In this document: positions 10,123 through 19,022 of the stretch, piece after piece
How the letters are laid out: every line of letters begins with the position of its first letter
Position numbering within the stretch: the stretch's first letter is position 1
DNA from: Allopontixanthobacter sediminis
GTDB lineage: Bacteria > Pseudomonadota > Alphaproteobacteria > Sphingomonadales > Sphingomonadaceae
DNA: 64,000 bases
Direction: 5' to 3'
Assembly (NCBI RefSeq): GCF_009828115.1
Contig: NZ_WTYL01000003.1
Location: 543,802-607,801 of the forward strand
Notes under the pieces: model-generated
Told to the model about the DNA's origin: nothing
Databases searched by the model: none
Seen by the model: the letters and a program-made list of their open reading frames with translations, nothing else
Position numbers and translations under genes: made by a program

Positions 10123-10581
10123 ATGCGCGACATCCGCCTGATCGACCGGCCATTCATTCCCGGCACCCTGATCGATCCTTTCACGCAGGCCAATCCCGGT
10201 CTCGGCGGGGTGTGCACCTTCGTTGGCGAAGTGCGCGCAGAAGGCGGCGTCGAAGCGCTGGAACTGACTCATTACGAACCGCTGACTCTGCCCGGGATGA
10301 ACGCGCTCGCGGACCGTGCCTGCGCCCGCTTCGACCTGATGGGTCTGCTGATGGTTCACCGGATCGGGATGATCCGTCCGGGCGAACCGATCGTCTGTGT
10401 ATCGGCCGCGGCCCGGCACCGCCGCGATGCCATCGACACTGTCGATTTCGTGATGGACCACCTGAAGAGCGCCGCGTGGTTCTGGAAACGCGAGAAGCGC
10501 GCTAACGGCTGGCATTGGATCGAACCGCGTGCAGAGGATCATGCCGATCTGGCGCGCTGGAAAATGCCGCACCCCGAATAA
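10123..10581 (+). CDS. moaE: Molybdopterin synthase catalytic subunit MoaE
   Basis: The large subunit of molybdopterin synthase, which forms the dithiolene using sulfur from MoaD. At 152 residues it has normal length. The conserved core reads MVHRIGMIRPGE, then VSAAARHRRDAIDTVDF and LKSAAWFWKRE; the lysines in the last segment match the catalytic lysines of MoaE. It closes the moaA-moaD-moaE operon. The next gene starts about 80 bases later and is not obviously related. Confidence 0.94.
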   Translation: MRDIRLIDRPFIPGTLIDPFTQANPGLGGVCTFVGEVRAEGGVEALELTHYEPLTLPGMNALADRACARFDLMGLLMVHRIGMIRPGEPIVCVSAAARHRRDAIDTVDFVMDHLKSAAWFWKREKRANGWHWIEPRAEDHADLARWKMPHPE

Positions 10582-10662
10582 AATCGGTTCGATTTGACTT
10601 GGGTCAAAGCGTCGCCGGATTGGCGGGCGCAAAGATATTCCCGGCTCAAGGGAGTATTGACT

Positions 10663-11100
10663 ATGTCCAGACATCTTACCCGCGAAGTGATTGCCGACCA
10701 GGCAAATGTCGTCGCAGTCCCCACGATTGTCGAAGCGTTGCAGCCGGTCCAGGTCGACCGCAGTTTCGAGATGCCGACCGGCCTCTATGTTGCCACTGCC
10801 GCCTGCTACCTCGCATTCCTGGCAATTCTGGTGACATCCTTTTCCAGCCCCGGGCTGATACTGCCGATGGCGATCATCGGAGTCCTTATCGCCGGTTTTT
10901 TCGGCGTTCCCGCGGCATGGACCCGTATGGCCCCCGGCAGCGCGAAGCGCGCCATGTCCTCGGGGCAGTTCAGCCGGGGCGGTATCATGACGCTGACGGG
11001 CCGCCTGTCCGCCGGGGAAGCCACCGTGCAGATGTTGATCCTGCCGGTTCTCATCGTTCTGTGGGCCTTGGCAGTAGTTACCATCGCCGCCCTGATCTGA
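10663..11100 (+). CDS. Small membrane protein of unknown function
   Basis: A 145-residue protein I do not recognise. The N-terminal 45 residues are soluble, then come two close hydrophobic helices (about residues 48-65 and 70-86) and a third at the C-terminus (about 122-143). A basic loop with GSAKRAM lies between them. ATG 10663 is preceded by AAGGGAG at good spacing; the frame is open upstream to a TTG at 10594 but without a ribosome site. A possible -35 (TTGACT) lies near 10600. Convergent with the lipoprotein gene that follows. Confidence 0.75.
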   Translation: MSRHLTREVIADQANVVAVPTIVEALQPVQVDRSFEMPTGLYVATAACYLAFLAILVTSFSSPGLILPMAIIGVLIAGFFGVPAAWTRMAPGSAKRAMSSGQFSRGGIMTLTGRLSAGEATVQMLILPVLIVLWALAVVTIAALI

Positions 11101-11133
11101 CATCAATGGCCGGATCATTGCGGGCCGGGTGCG

Positions 11134-11661
11134 TCAGCGCATCCTGGCCCGCAATCCGGACAGGACCGTATCTTCTTCCGCAATCAGTGCTGTGACGGCG
11201 TTGCGAGTATCCTGGATGGCCTGCCGCTGTTCGAGTGCAATGGAGGCATCTGCGTGCAGCAGGTCGAGATCGCCGAGCGGCACCGCTGCCTCGCTACGCG
11301 CCGATTCGAGGCTTGCCAGTGCAACTTGGGCGCTGGCCCAGCGGTCGCTGGTAACATCCGTTCCCGCCGCCGCATCGACCAGCCGCGCCGTTGCCGGCGC
11401 AGCGTCCATGAAGCGGCGATGTGCGCTGGCCGCGGTGCTTTGCAGCTGCGCCAGCCGTGCCACCAGGTCGGCGGGCGGGGGCGATTCGGGTATTGGTTCG
11501 ACCGGGATATCGACCGGCTGAAACGCACCCTCGACCCGCTCGACATCGCGCACGGCCAGCGAAGGATAGGCTGTACTTTGGCTCGCACAGCCGGACAGCA
11601 GAATTGCGGCAAGGCCTATGGCCATTTCGGGCGAGCGGAGGTAAGGGGGAATGGATAGCAT
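11134..11661 (-). CDS. Predicted lipoprotein, unknown function
   Basis: A 175-residue secreted protein on the minus strand. The N-terminus has a hydrophobic stretch ending in LLSGC, a good lipobox with Cys near residue 25. The rest is helical and Ala/Arg/Glu-rich with no recognised domain; the periodic charged residues suggest a helical bundle or coiled coil. It is divergent from rplU, with about 240 bases between. The function is unknown. Confidence 0.75.
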   Translation of the reverse strand: MLSIPPYLRSPEMAIGLAAILLSGCASQSTAYPSLAVRDVERVEGAFQPVDIPVEPIPESPPPADLVARLAQLQSTAASAHRRFMDAAPATARLVDAAAGTDVTSDRWASAQVALASLESARSEAAVPLGDLDLLHADASIALEQRQAIQDTRNAVTALIAEEDTVLSGLRARMR

Positions 11662-11771
11662 CGTATGGTTCTTACCCCCGGCGTCCGCGTGATGCCAGCG
11701 TCAGTAATGACAGGGGGTGATTGTCTGGGTGGGAATACATGCAGGGTGACCTGCAAAACCTGACTTCGGCG

Positions 11772-11800
11772 TTGACTTGAGGGTGATCATCCCTTAACGG
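11772..11800 (+). promoter_or_regulatory. Candidate promoter for rplU-rpmA
   Basis: TTGACT at 11772-11777 is followed after 17 bases by TAACGG, a poor -10 element. Transcription from here would give a leader of roughly 90 bases before rplU. The -35 is good, but the weak -10 keeps confidence low. Confidence 0.3.
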
Positions 11801-11898
11801 CTCCGATCTTTCCGGGGGTCCGCAATCTGCGGTTCCTTGGTCGCGCCGGTTCCCTCGTGGGGGCCGGCACAGCATTTTATATTGAAAGTGAAATCACC

Positions 11899-12438
11899 AT
11901 GTTCGCAGTCGTGCGCACAGGCGGCAAACAATACCGGGTTGCTGCCGGAGACAAGATCGCAGTTGAAAAACTCAGCGGAGAAGCCGGTGACACGGTAACG
12001 CTGGGCGATGTCCTGCTCGCCGGTGAAGGCGATTCGATCGCGGATGCATCGAAGGTTGCTGTTTCGGCAGAAATCATTGCGCAGGCCAAGAGCGAGAAGG
12101 TGATCGTTTTCAAGAAGCGTCGCCGTCATAACTATCGCCGCAAGGCCGGGCATCGCCAGCAACTGACGCTGCTGCGCATCCTGTCGGTTGGTGACAGCAA
12201 GGCTCCGGCCAAGAAGACTGCCGCACCGAAGGAAGAAGCGGCTCCGGCTGCGGAAACCAAGGCTGCGCCCGAGAAGAAGGCTCCGGCCAAGAAGGCTGCA
12301 CCCGCCAAGGCTGCTGCCGAGAAGGCTCCGGCCGAGACGAAAGCCGCAGAAAAGAAAGCTGCGCCGGCGAAGAAGGCTGCTGAAAAGAAGCCTGCCGCCA
12401 AGAAAGCACCGGCTGCCAAGGCCGCGGACAAGAAATAA
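11899..12438 (+). CDS. rplU: 50S ribosomal protein L21 with long Lys/Ala/Pro tail
   Basis: Ribosomal protein L21 of the large subunit. The first ~103 residues are the normal fold: [14 protein letters not shown] at the start and the [14 protein letters not shown] basic segment near residue 74. About 75 further residues form a low-complexity tail of Lys, Ala, Pro and Glu with recurring AKKAA blocks, like histone H1 tails. Similar tails occur on L21 in some alphaproteobacteria. ATG 11899 gives the conserved start; the frame is open upstream to 11857 without support. rpmA follows after 26 bases, the usual pairing. Confidence 0.97.
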   Translation: MFAVVRTGGKQYRVAAGDKIAVEKLSGEAGDTVTLGDVLLAGEGDSIADASKVAVSAEIIAQAKSEKVIVFKKRRRHNYRRKAGHRQQLTLLRILSVGDSKAPAKKTAAPKEEAAPAAETKAAPEKKAPAKKAAPAKAAAEKAPAETKAAEKKAAPAKKAAEKKPAAKKAPAAKAADKK

Positions 12439-12464
12439 GTCGCAAGACTTCGGAGTAATACGAG

Positions 12465-12734
12465 ATGGCACATAAAAAAGCAGGCGGTTCATCCCGCAAC
12501 GGTCGCGACTCGGCAGGTCGCCGCCTTGGTGTGAAAAAGTTCGGCGGTCAGGAAGTGATCGGCGGCAATATTCTCGTGCGCCAGCGCGGGACGAAGTTCT
12601 ATCCGGGCTCGAATGTCGGCCTCGGCAAGGATCACACCCTTTTTGCGACTGCAGAAGGCCGCGTGCGATTCCATTCTGGCAAACAAGGCCGGAAGTATGT
12701 GTCGGTCGATGTGATGGCAGAAGCCGCAGAATAA
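12465..12734 (+). CDS. rpmA: 50S ribosomal protein L27
   Basis: Ribosomal protein L27, 89 residues, whose N-terminus reaches toward the peptidyl transferase centre. The start [16 protein letters not shown] is almost invariant in the family and needs no propeptide removal (unlike the Firmicutes form). It forms the usual operon with rplU, and a strong terminator lies about 65 bases after the stop. Confidence 0.98.
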   Translation: MAHKKAGGSSRNGRDSAGRRLGVKKFGGQEVIGGNILVRQRGTKFYPGSNVGLGKDHTLFATAEGRVRFHSGKQGRKYVSVDVMAEAAE

Positions 12735-12800
12735 ACGGACGTAGCCACTGACATGGGCCGTCCGACAGGATGGCCCAGCCGGTTCTAGCCGGCACCGAAG

Positions 12801-12845
12801 AGGGAGAATGGGCCACCTTGTTTCAAGGGGGCCGGTCTCCCTTTT
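12801..12845 (+). terminator. Rho-independent terminator after rpmA
   Basis: The outer stem AGGGAGA (12801-12807) pairs with TCTCCCT (12836-12842), and an inner stem CCTTG/CAAGG closes on a TTT loop. TTTT follows at once. It ends the rplU-rpmA transcript and separates it from the acetyltransferase gene. Confidence 0.82.
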
Positions 12846-12982
12846 ATCGTTTCTCCCTCGTGCGAGGTCCGGGCGCAAACAGGTCTCGGACTGGCGAAAA
12901 GTGCTTTCGCCGCAATGGGATTGTCACGCAATGACCCTAACGGGACGGTTAGGTCGGAGCGGGGCGGGAGGAGAGACGTTTC

Positions 12983-13519
12983 ATGTTCTATCGCAGCATC
13001 AGGCTGTTCCTGCGGCCCGTATGGCCCGAGGACTGGCAGGATATCTGGCAGGGAATTGCCGACGAGGGGATCACCCGTAATCTGGCGACGGCACCATGGC
13101 CCTACACCAGGGACCATGCGCGCAGCTTTGTGTCCTTGTCGCGCGATCCCGCCTTTCCGTCGTTCCTGCTGACCCGGCCTTCGCACGGTGGCGCGGTTAT
13201 CGGCTGCGCCGGTCTTGGAGATCAGGGCGGGAAGGCGGAACTCGGCTATTGGATCGCCCGCCCTTATTGGGGTCAGGGCTACGCCACCGAAGCGGCAAAG
13301 GCCGTGCTCGAGATTGCGCGGATGCTCGGCCACGACCAGGTCGTGGCGAGCCATTTCCTCGATAACCCGGCGTCCGGCAAGGTGCTGCGCAAGGCGGGTT
13401 TTCGGCCGACCGGGCGTGTAGAACCGCATCGCTGCGTGGCCCGCGGCGAAGATGCCGATGCTGCGGTCTACCTTTGTGATCTGGACGAAGATTCGCGAAT
13501 GCCGCAACGTGCGGCATAG
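12983..13519 (+). CDS. GNAT family N-acetyltransferase
   Basis: A 178-residue acetyltransferase of the RimJ/RimL-like type. TERLFLRP-like opening (IRLFLRPVWPEDW), a central ELGYWIARPYWGQGYATEA acetyl-CoA loop (near residue 88) and NPASGKVLRKAGF near 130 are the family hallmarks. The acceptor is unknown; relatives modify ribosomal protein N-termini or small molecules. Genes like this often follow rpmA in sphingomonads, which makes a ribosomal link attractive but unproven. ATG 12983 follows GGAGGAGAGACG, a strong ribosome site. Confidence 0.88.
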   Translation: MFYRSIRLFLRPVWPEDWQDIWQGIADEGITRNLATAPWPYTRDHARSFVSLSRDPAFPSFLLTRPSHGGAVIGCAGLGDQGGKAELGYWIARPYWGQGYATEAAKAVLEIARMLGHDQVVASHFLDNPASGKVLRKAGFRPTGRVEPHRCVARGEDADAAVYLCDLDEDSRMPQRAA

Positions 13520-13534
13520 TAATTGCTGGCGGAA

Positions 13535-14410
13535 TTATTCCGCCGGCATGACTGCATCGGGAAATTCGCTCTCATAAACGCGGATCAGCGGCCGGTCGTC
13601 ATGGTTCCAAGGGTGAAAGCCCGGCATGAAGTAGGCAAACCACTGAGGAACGATACGGCGCAGGAAGCCGGGCTTCCACAGCAGATAGGCGGCGATCTTC
13701 AATTTCCATTTGAAGCCTGTCAGCCCGTCTTGCGCCAGCAATTCGGCCATATCCGCGACGCGGTGACCGATGAACCGCTTGGTCACGATCAGCATCAACA
13801 GCGATTTGACCTTCCACCGGCGGAACCGGCTCCAATCCCGTGTGGCGTGCAGCCAGGTGTCATAGGCGACGCCCTTGTGCTCCACTTCTTCCGCCGAATG
13901 CCAGCGCCACAGATCGCCGAGATCCCCTGCCGCTCCTTCGAGGTGCGCGGGATTGGACAGCAATTCCTGTCCCAGCATCGCAGTGAAATGTTCCAGCGCC
14001 ATCGTCGCCGCGAGGTTGAGGATTTGCGGGCGGCCCTTGGTCATGGCGAGCATTTCTTCGACCCGCCGGTCGATAAAGGCGATATCGTACCCCGCACTCT
14101 CGGCCAGCTTGTTGAACACGATGTGTTCGCGGGTGTGGTTGATTTCCTGCTTCACGAAAGCGCGGATTTCTGCCGCCAGCTTAGGTGACGCGTTGTCGCG
14201 GTGGGCCTTGACCGATTCGATGAAAAACGCCTCGCCCCGGGGGAAAGTTGCGGACAGAGCGTTGAACCAGGCGGTGGCGACGGGATCGCCGTTCAGCCAC
14301 CACCGCTTCGCCGCCATATCGCGGCCGAACCGCCGATCGCGGACCACGATATCAAGGTCTGCAGGGCTCCGGGAAATGTGATCGAGATCGAAACTGGTGG
14401 GGGCGTTCAT
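13535..14410 (-). CDS. Predicted metal-dependent hydrolase (PF10118-type)
   Basis: A 291-residue protein of the uncharacterised metal-dependent hydrolase family. It has the family's helical core with conserved acidic/His clusters: KQEINHTREH (near residue 88), MALEHFTAML (near 138) and WHSAEEVEHKGVAYD (near 170), resembling a ferritin-like di-metal site. The substrate is unknown. It is divergent from a TetR-family regulator with 153 bases between, and the intergenic region has a clear promoter facing this gene with palindromes over it. Control by that regulator is therefore likely. Confidence 0.85.
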   Translation of the reverse strand: MNAPTSFDLDHISRSPADLDIVVRDRRFGRDMAAKRWWLNGDPVATAWFNALSATFPRGEAFFIESVKAHRDNASPKLAAEIRAFVKQEINHTREHIVFNKLAESAGYDIAFIDRRVEEMLAMTKGRPQILNLAATMALEHFTAMLGQELLSNPAHLEGAAGDLGDLWRWHSAEEVEHKGVAYDTWLHATRDWSRFRRWKVKSLLMLIVTKRFIGHRVADMAELLAQDGLTGFKWKLKIAAYLLWKPGFLRRIVPQWFAYFMPGFHPWNHDDRPLIRVYESEFPDAVMPAE

Positions 14411-14424
14411 GGCAGGATTCCGTA

Positions 14425-14468
14425 GTTGAATTCAACCTCTGAATATTCACTACTTACATTGTTGTCAA
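14425..14468 (-). promoter_or_regulatory. Promoter and paired palindromes upstream of the hydrolase gene
   Basis: On the minus strand TTGACA (14468-14463) and TATTCA (14445-14440) are 17 bases apart, a near-consensus promoter facing the gene that starts at 14410. A perfect 12-base palindrome gttgaattcaac (14425-14436) covers the expected transcription start, and a perfect 10-base palindrome tgaatattca (14440-14449) covers the -10. Both are plausible operator sites for the divergently encoded TetR protein. Confidence 0.65.
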
Positions 14469-14563
14469 TAAGGATTTGGCGCGGGATCGCCCTTGTCGAA
14501 CGTCGGTGTCGGTTCTACCCCAGCGATTGCGCACTACCGAAACCACGGGGACTTTACGCCAGA

Positions 14564-15166
14564 ATGACAAACCGCAGACGTTTATCTCCCGAGGAATCCC
14601 GCTCCGCCGCGCTGCAGGCCGCGCGCGCGCTGTTGATTGAGAGCGGACCGCAATCAGTGACGCTGAAAGCCGTAGCTGGGCGGATCGGGCGGACACACGC
14701 GAACCTGCTGCATCACTTCGGCTCCGCATCGGGTCTGCAGAAGGCGCTGGCGGAACATCTGGCGTGGACCGTGTGCGAGACGATCAAGGACGCGGTGCGT
14801 GCCAGTCGGGTTGGGCTCGGAACACCGCGCGAAGTGGTCGACCTCGCGTTCGATGCGTTCGACAAGGAGGGGGCGGGGGCGCTCGCGGGCTGGATGCTGC
14901 TGACCGGCAACGAAGACGCGCTCGATCCGATTGTCGAGGCGATCCACGCACTGGTCGATGAGATCGCGCCCGAGGAAGCGAGCCATGGCCGGATCAGCGA
15001 GATGCGGGTGCATGAGGAAACGCTGACGCTGGTATTGCTGGCACTGGGTGACGCACTGATGGGAGCGGCGCTGGCGAAATCGTTGAACCTGCCCCGTAGC
15101 GCGGTTCGGGACCGGGCCGAACGCATGCTGACCGCTTCCGTGGAGGAAGGGACTCACGCCGGGTAA
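14564..15166 (+). CDS. TetR/AcrR family transcriptional regulator
   Basis: A 200-residue repressor-type protein. The N-terminal helix-turn-helix reads SRSAALQAARALLIE...GPQSVTLKAVAGRIG, then THANLLHHFGSASGLQKAL, where the usual YYHF element is LLHHF. The C-terminal ligand domain is divergent, as expected. ATG 14564 is used; the frame is open back to 14426, but that would place 46 basic, non-conserved residues ahead of the DNA-binding domain. It is divergent from the metal-dependent hydrolase gene and convergent with ygfZ, with a one-base gap. Confidence 0.86.
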   Translation: MTNRRRLSPEESRSAALQAARALLIESGPQSVTLKAVAGRIGRTHANLLHHFGSASGLQKALAEHLAWTVCETIKDAVRASRVGLGTPREVVDLAFDAFDKEGAGALAGWMLLTGNEDALDPIVEAIHALVDEIAPEEASHGRISEMRVHEETLTLVLLALGDALMGAALAKSLNLPRSAVRDRAERMLTASVEEGTHAG

Positions 15167-15167
15167 C

Positions 15168-15929
15168 CTATTCGGGGTCAGCGTCGCCCTGTGGTTGGAG
15201 ATGCATCCACGGCGGCGCCAGATCTGCGGGTATGTCCGCAACGCGGCGGTGATCCAGCGCCAGTTCGAGGTCGGGATAGGCAGCCTTTCGCCGTTTTTCG
15301 TCGGACTGCGCCATCGGCACCACGATCAACCGCCGGTTGACCTTCTGCCGCCAGTTCATTCGCGCCGTGTTCTCCTGCCCGACATAGCATCCCTTGGTGA
15401 AGGAGACGCCGTGAAGTTCCGCGGCGTTGGTTTCCAGCCACAGGATATCGCCAAGATCCGCCCGTCCTTCAGGAACTCCGAGGCTTAGACGATGCGCGCG
15501 CCAGGCGGCGTCTCCTGCTTCGTCCGTGTCCGAAACAGTAGCGATCGAGCGGCTCCCGAGCTCCGCCAGCCGGGGATCCGGGGCCGTGCCCGCCCCAGTG
15601 TCGCCAGCCGTTTCGGCCTGCCAGTAAATCCCGAGCGTAGGGTCGCGCGAAATCGTGATCTTGCGGCGCAGCCGGTACAGGGAAAGGCGCTTAACAAGGT
15701 CATCCGCCGCGGCTGCCTCGCAGTCCAGCAGCAAGTCGCCCTTGTCGCCGGGCCATACCAGGAAGTCGAACATCGCCTTTCCCTGGGCGCTCAGCAGGCC
15801 GGTCCAGACCGGCAGGGGGCCGGTAACATCATTGGTGACGAGGCCCTGCAAAAACGCCGCGACATCTTCGCCGCCGTCTATTGGGGCCAGCCGGATTACG
15901 GCGCGGTCGAACAGGCGGGTTGCATTCAT
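15168..15929 (-). CDS. ygfZ: Folate-binding protein YgfZ / tRNA-modifying GcvT-like protein
   Basis: A 253-residue GcvT-fold protein that helps repair or mature iron-sulfur proteins in a folate-dependent way. The signature KGCYVGQE with its conserved Cys lies near residue 170 (FTKGCYVGQENTAR). The N-terminal region begins RLFDRAVIRL and has FLQGLVTNDV, the folate-domain landmark. It is convergent with the TetR gene and divergent from an EamA transporter about 75 bases away. Confidence 0.88.
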   Translation of the reverse strand: MNATRLFDRAVIRLAPIDGGEDVAAFLQGLVTNDVTGPLPVWTGLLSAQGKAMFDFLVWPGDKGDLLLDCEAAAADDLVKRLSLYRLRRKITISRDPTLGIYWQAETAGDTGAGTAPDPRLAELGSRSIATVSDTDEAGDAAWRAHRLSLGVPEGRADLGDILWLETNAAELHGVSFTKGCYVGQENTARMNWRQKVNRRLIVVPMAQSDEKRRKAAYPDLELALDHRRVADIPADLAPPWMHLQPQGDADPE

Positions 15930-16005
15930 AGCGCTTAGGTGGACCTTCTGCCGGAAAAAGCAACGGGTCTGGCCGCGCGGCGAAAAGTGCTGCTATGGCG
16001 CCACC

Positions 16006-16893
16006 ATGTCCGCGCGCAGCCTGTCACTCCTGACCTTCATCTGCATGTTGTGGGCGCTGAACGTGGTGGTCAGCCGGCTGGTGGTAGACGGCATGGGTGT
16101 CCCGCCGCTCTGGTTTGCCGCGCTTCGGTCGCTGGTAGTGGTAACCGTCCTTGCCAGATACCTGCGCCCGCTTCCGCCGAGATGGCCGTGGGTGGCGCTG
16201 GTTACCTTCATGATCAGCGGCGGTTCGTTCGGGTTGCTGTTCGCGGGCTTGCGCGATGCGACGCCCTCCGCCGCCGCAGTGGTCAGCCTGTCCGGCGCGC
16301 CGCTCACCGTGGTGTTCGCGATCCTCATCCTCAAGGAAAAGGTCCGCTGGCGGCGCGGGGTTGGCATCGCGCTGTCGTTTCTCGGCGTGGCGGTGGCAAT
16401 CGCCTCGCCCAGCGGCTGGTCGAGCAGCGTCGGTCTCATCTTCGTGGGCGCATCGGCAATAGTCGGTGCGCTCGGTTCGGTATGGCTCAAGACCATCGAA
16501 CTCCCGCCTCTGCGGCTGCAAGCGTGGGCCGGGCTGGTGTCCGCAATTGTCCTGTTTCCGTTAAGCGCCATGACCGAGGGCGGACAGGCCACATCGATTA
16601 TCGCGGGCGGATGGCGCTTCGCCGCCGGGCTGGCGTTCTCGGCGCTGGTGGTGTCGGTCTTTGCCCATACCGTTTATTTCCGGCTGTTGCGGGATCACGA
16701 CGCCAACCTGATCGCTCCGCTCACCTTGATGACCCCGATTTTCACCATCGCTGCGGGCGCGGCGATCACCGGTGACGATGTCGGGCCGCAATTGCTGATC
16801 GGCGCGCTCATTGCCGCCTCGGGCGTGCTCGTGATCCTGGTCCGGCCAAGCCGCGAGCTGTTCAAACCCCTGCTGGTCCGGACGAGAATCTGA
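16006..16893 (+). CDS. EamA/DMT superfamily transporter
   Basis: A 295-residue inner-membrane protein with about ten hydrophobic segments in two EamA repeats. The first ends with the conserved LKEKVRWRRGVGIALSFLGV segment (near residue 105). The substrate of such drug/metabolite transporters cannot be read from sequence. The frame is open far upstream (to 15655) but only as the antisense of ygfZ; ATG 16006 gives the normal start with MLWALNVVVSRL in helix 1. It is followed by pyrC after 58 bases. Confidence 0.85.
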   Translation: MSARSLSLLTFICMLWALNVVVSRLVVDGMGVPPLWFAALRSLVVVTVLARYLRPLPPRWPWVALVTFMISGGSFGLLFAGLRDATPSAAAVVSLSGAPLTVVFAILILKEKVRWRRGVGIALSFLGVAVAIASPSGWSSSVGLIFVGASAIVGALGSVWLKTIELPPLRLQAWAGLVSAIVLFPLSAMTEGGQATSIIAGGWRFAAGLAFSALVVSVFAHTVYFRLLRDHDANLIAPLTLMTPIFTIAAGAAITGDDVGPQLLIGALIAASGVLVILVRPSRELFKPLLVRTRI

Positions 16894-16951
16894 TCGCGGG
16901 AATTCGGGATAGTGGTGACAAGTCGCGTGTTCCCCGCTTAGGGAGCAACCT

Positions 16952-17995
16952 ATGGCAGAACCTACCTCACTGACCCTGCGCCGCCCCGACGATTGGCATG
17001 TCCACCTGCGCGATGGCGACATCATGCGCGGCGTCGCGCCACATACCGCGCGGCAATTCGCCCGCGCAATCGTGATGCCGAACCTGTCGCCCCCGGTGAC
17101 CACGGTCGCCGCGGCGGAGGCGTACCGGGCGCGTATCCTGTCGGCGGTGCCGCAGGGGATGGATTTCACTCCGCTGATGACCGCGTACCTTACCGATGCC
17201 AGCGATCCCGACGAACTCGCGAACGGGTTTGCCAGCGGCGTGTTCACCGCGGCGAAACTCTATCCCGCGAACGCGACGACGAATTCCGCACATGGCGTTA
17301 GCGACATCCGCGCGATTCTACCATCGCTGGAGAAGATGCAGGACATCGGCATGGCCCTGCTGATCCACGGTGAGGTTACCGATGACGATGTCGACATCTT
17401 CGACCGGGAGGCGGTGTTCATCGACCGCGTCCTCGCCAATCTGGTGCGCGACCTGCCCGCTCTGAAGATCGTTTTCGAACACATTACCACCCGCGATGCC
17501 GTCCAGTTCGTCGAGCAAACCGGCGAAAACGTTGCGGCCACGATCACCCCTCAGCACCTTCAAATCAACCGCAACGCCATGCTGGTCGGCGGGATGCGCC
17601 CGCACGCCTATTGCCTGCCTGTGGCCAAACGCGAGTTACACCGGCTGGCCCTGCGCGAGGCGGCGACTTCGGGTTCGGCGAAATACTTTCTCGGCACCGA
17701 CAGTGCGCCGCACGAGGTCAGCACCAAGGAAAGTTCCTGCGGCTGTGCGGGAATTTTCAACGCGCCCTTCGCGCTGGAAAGCTACGCTACCGTGTTCGAG
17801 GAAGAAGGCGCGCTGGGCCGGTTGGAGGCGTTCGCATCTGAAAACGGACCGCGCTTCTACGGTTTGCCGCTGAACGAAGGAACGGTGACGCTGGAACGCG
17901 CGGAAGTGGTAGTTCCGGACTTGGTGGATGCCAACGGTGCAGGGATCGTCCCATTCCATGCTGGGGCTACGCTCCGTTGGCGGTTCGCTGGATAA
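16952..17995 (+). CDS. pyrC: Dihydroorotase (PyrC type)
   Basis: Catalyses ring closure of carbamoyl aspartate to dihydroorotate in pyrimidine synthesis. The metal ligands are readable in order: [10 protein letters not shown] (His 16 and 18), the carboxylated lysine in [12 protein letters not shown] (near 100), His in LLIHGEV, His in FEHITT and Asp in FLGTDSAPH. The length of 347 residues matches the E. coli-like class. AGGGAGC precedes ATG 16952. It is convergent with rarD; the two stops abut. Confidence 0.96.
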   Translation: MAEPTSLTLRRPDDWHVHLRDGDIMRGVAPHTARQFARAIVMPNLSPPVTTVAAAEAYRARILSAVPQGMDFTPLMTAYLTDASDPDELANGFASGVFTAAKLYPANATTNSAHGVSDIRAILPSLEKMQDIGMALLIHGEVTDDDVDIFDREAVFIDRVLANLVRDLPALKIVFEHITTRDAVQFVEQTGENVAATITPQHLQINRNAMLVGGMRPHAYCLPVAKRELHRLALREAATSGSAKYFLGTDSAPHEVSTKESSCGCAGIFNAPFALESYATVFEEEGALGRLEAFASENGPRFYGLPLNEGTVTLERAEVVVPDLVDANGAGIVPFHAGATLRWRFAG

Positions 17996-18907
17996 TCAGG
18001 GCAGGGCAGCGATTTTTGCCCGGTTCCGCCGTGCTATCAGGTCCCAGACAAAGATTGCCAGCGCGGTCCAGATCAGCAGGAAGCTGGCAAGCTGGATGAG
18101 TCGTAAGTCCTCGCCGAATACGAACAGGCCCAGGAAAAAGACGATCGTCGGCGCGATGAACTGGATAAAGCCGAGCACTGAATAATCCATCCGCCGTGCG
18201 GCAATGGCGAACAGCAGCAGGGGGATTGCGGTGAGCACGCCGCCGAGCATGATGATCAGGCTCAGCGTAGCGTCCTGGCCGAAAGCCGATCCCGCCGATG
18301 TGGTGCTGTAATAATAGGCCACGCCCAAAGCGGGGACCAGCAGGATCGCCGATTCGATTGTCAGGCCGGGAAGGGACCCGACCGCGACCTGTTTACGCAG
18401 GAGGCCGTAGGTTCCGAAACTGAGGGCAAGCGACAAGCTGATCCACAAGGTGGAGTACGCTCCGCCGAGCAGTAACAGCACGCCGGCGGCGGCGATGGCG
18501 ACCGCGGTCCATTGGCGGCGCGTCAGCTTTTCCTTCAGCAGCAGCGTCCCCAGCAGCACGTTGACCAGGGGATTGATAAAATAGCCCATGCTGGCGGCGA
18601 GGACGTGGCCCGACTTGACCGCCCAGACATAAACCAGCCAGTTACCGCCAATCAGTACGGCGCTGCCGGTCAGGGTCAGCATGACGCGCCGGTCTCCGAG
18701 CGCCTTGCGGAGATCGGCCCCTTGCCGCCGGAGTGCGACGATCACCAGACAGATCGGGACTGTCCAGATAATCCGCCAGCCAACGAACTCGAGCGCGGGT
18801 ACGGTCTTCACGAGAATCAGGTAAAGCGGAAGGAACCCCCAGATCACATACGCGGCGAGCGCGGCGGGCAGGCCGGACGGCGGCGCATCGTTCTGGGGCA
18901 ATTCCAT
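17996..18907 (-). CDS. rarD: RarD-type EamA family transporter
   Basis: A 303-residue, ten-helix membrane protein of the RarD branch. The opening AAYVIWGFLPLYLILVKTVPALE and later GHVLAASMGYFINPLVNVLLG (near residue 92) are characteristic of RarD. The transported compound is unknown for this branch (chloramphenicol sensitivity gave the name). It is the second EamA protein in 3 kb, but the two proteins are from different subfamilies and are not duplicates. The start ATG 18907 gives the conserved N-terminus. Confidence 0.88.
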   Translation of the reverse strand: MELPQNDAPPSGLPAALAAYVIWGFLPLYLILVKTVPALEFVGWRIIWTVPICLVIVALRRQGADLRKALGDRRVMLTLTGSAVLIGGNWLVYVWAVKSGHVLAASMGYFINPLVNVLLGTLLLKEKLTRRQWTAVAIAAAGVLLLLGGAYSTLWISLSLALSFGTYGLLRKQVAVGSLPGLTIESAILLVPALGVAYYYSTTSAGSAFGQDATLSLIIMLGGVLTAIPLLLFAIAARRMDYSVLGFIQFIAPTIVFFLGLFVFGEDLRLIQLASFLLIWTALAIFVWDLIARRNRAKIAALP

Positions 18908-19022
18908 CGATCGCCTTTAGTTTGGGCCGATGCGCCGGGCAAGGGCTGCCTTTTCATCGGCTTGCCGCCCGATTTCATTCGCTTCGTCGCAATTTTTAAT
19001 TCCTGCATCTCCGGTTGCGAAC

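Noticed and set aside
9274..11118. 614-residue open frame on the minus strand across moaA, moaD and moaE
   Set aside because: Antisense to three well-supported genes, composition typical of GC-rich shadow frames, no motif, no ribosome site.
15655..16005. N-terminal extension of the EamA transporter by 117 residues
   Set aside because: It is antisense to ygfZ and hydrophilic; the first transporter helix begins right after ATG 16006.
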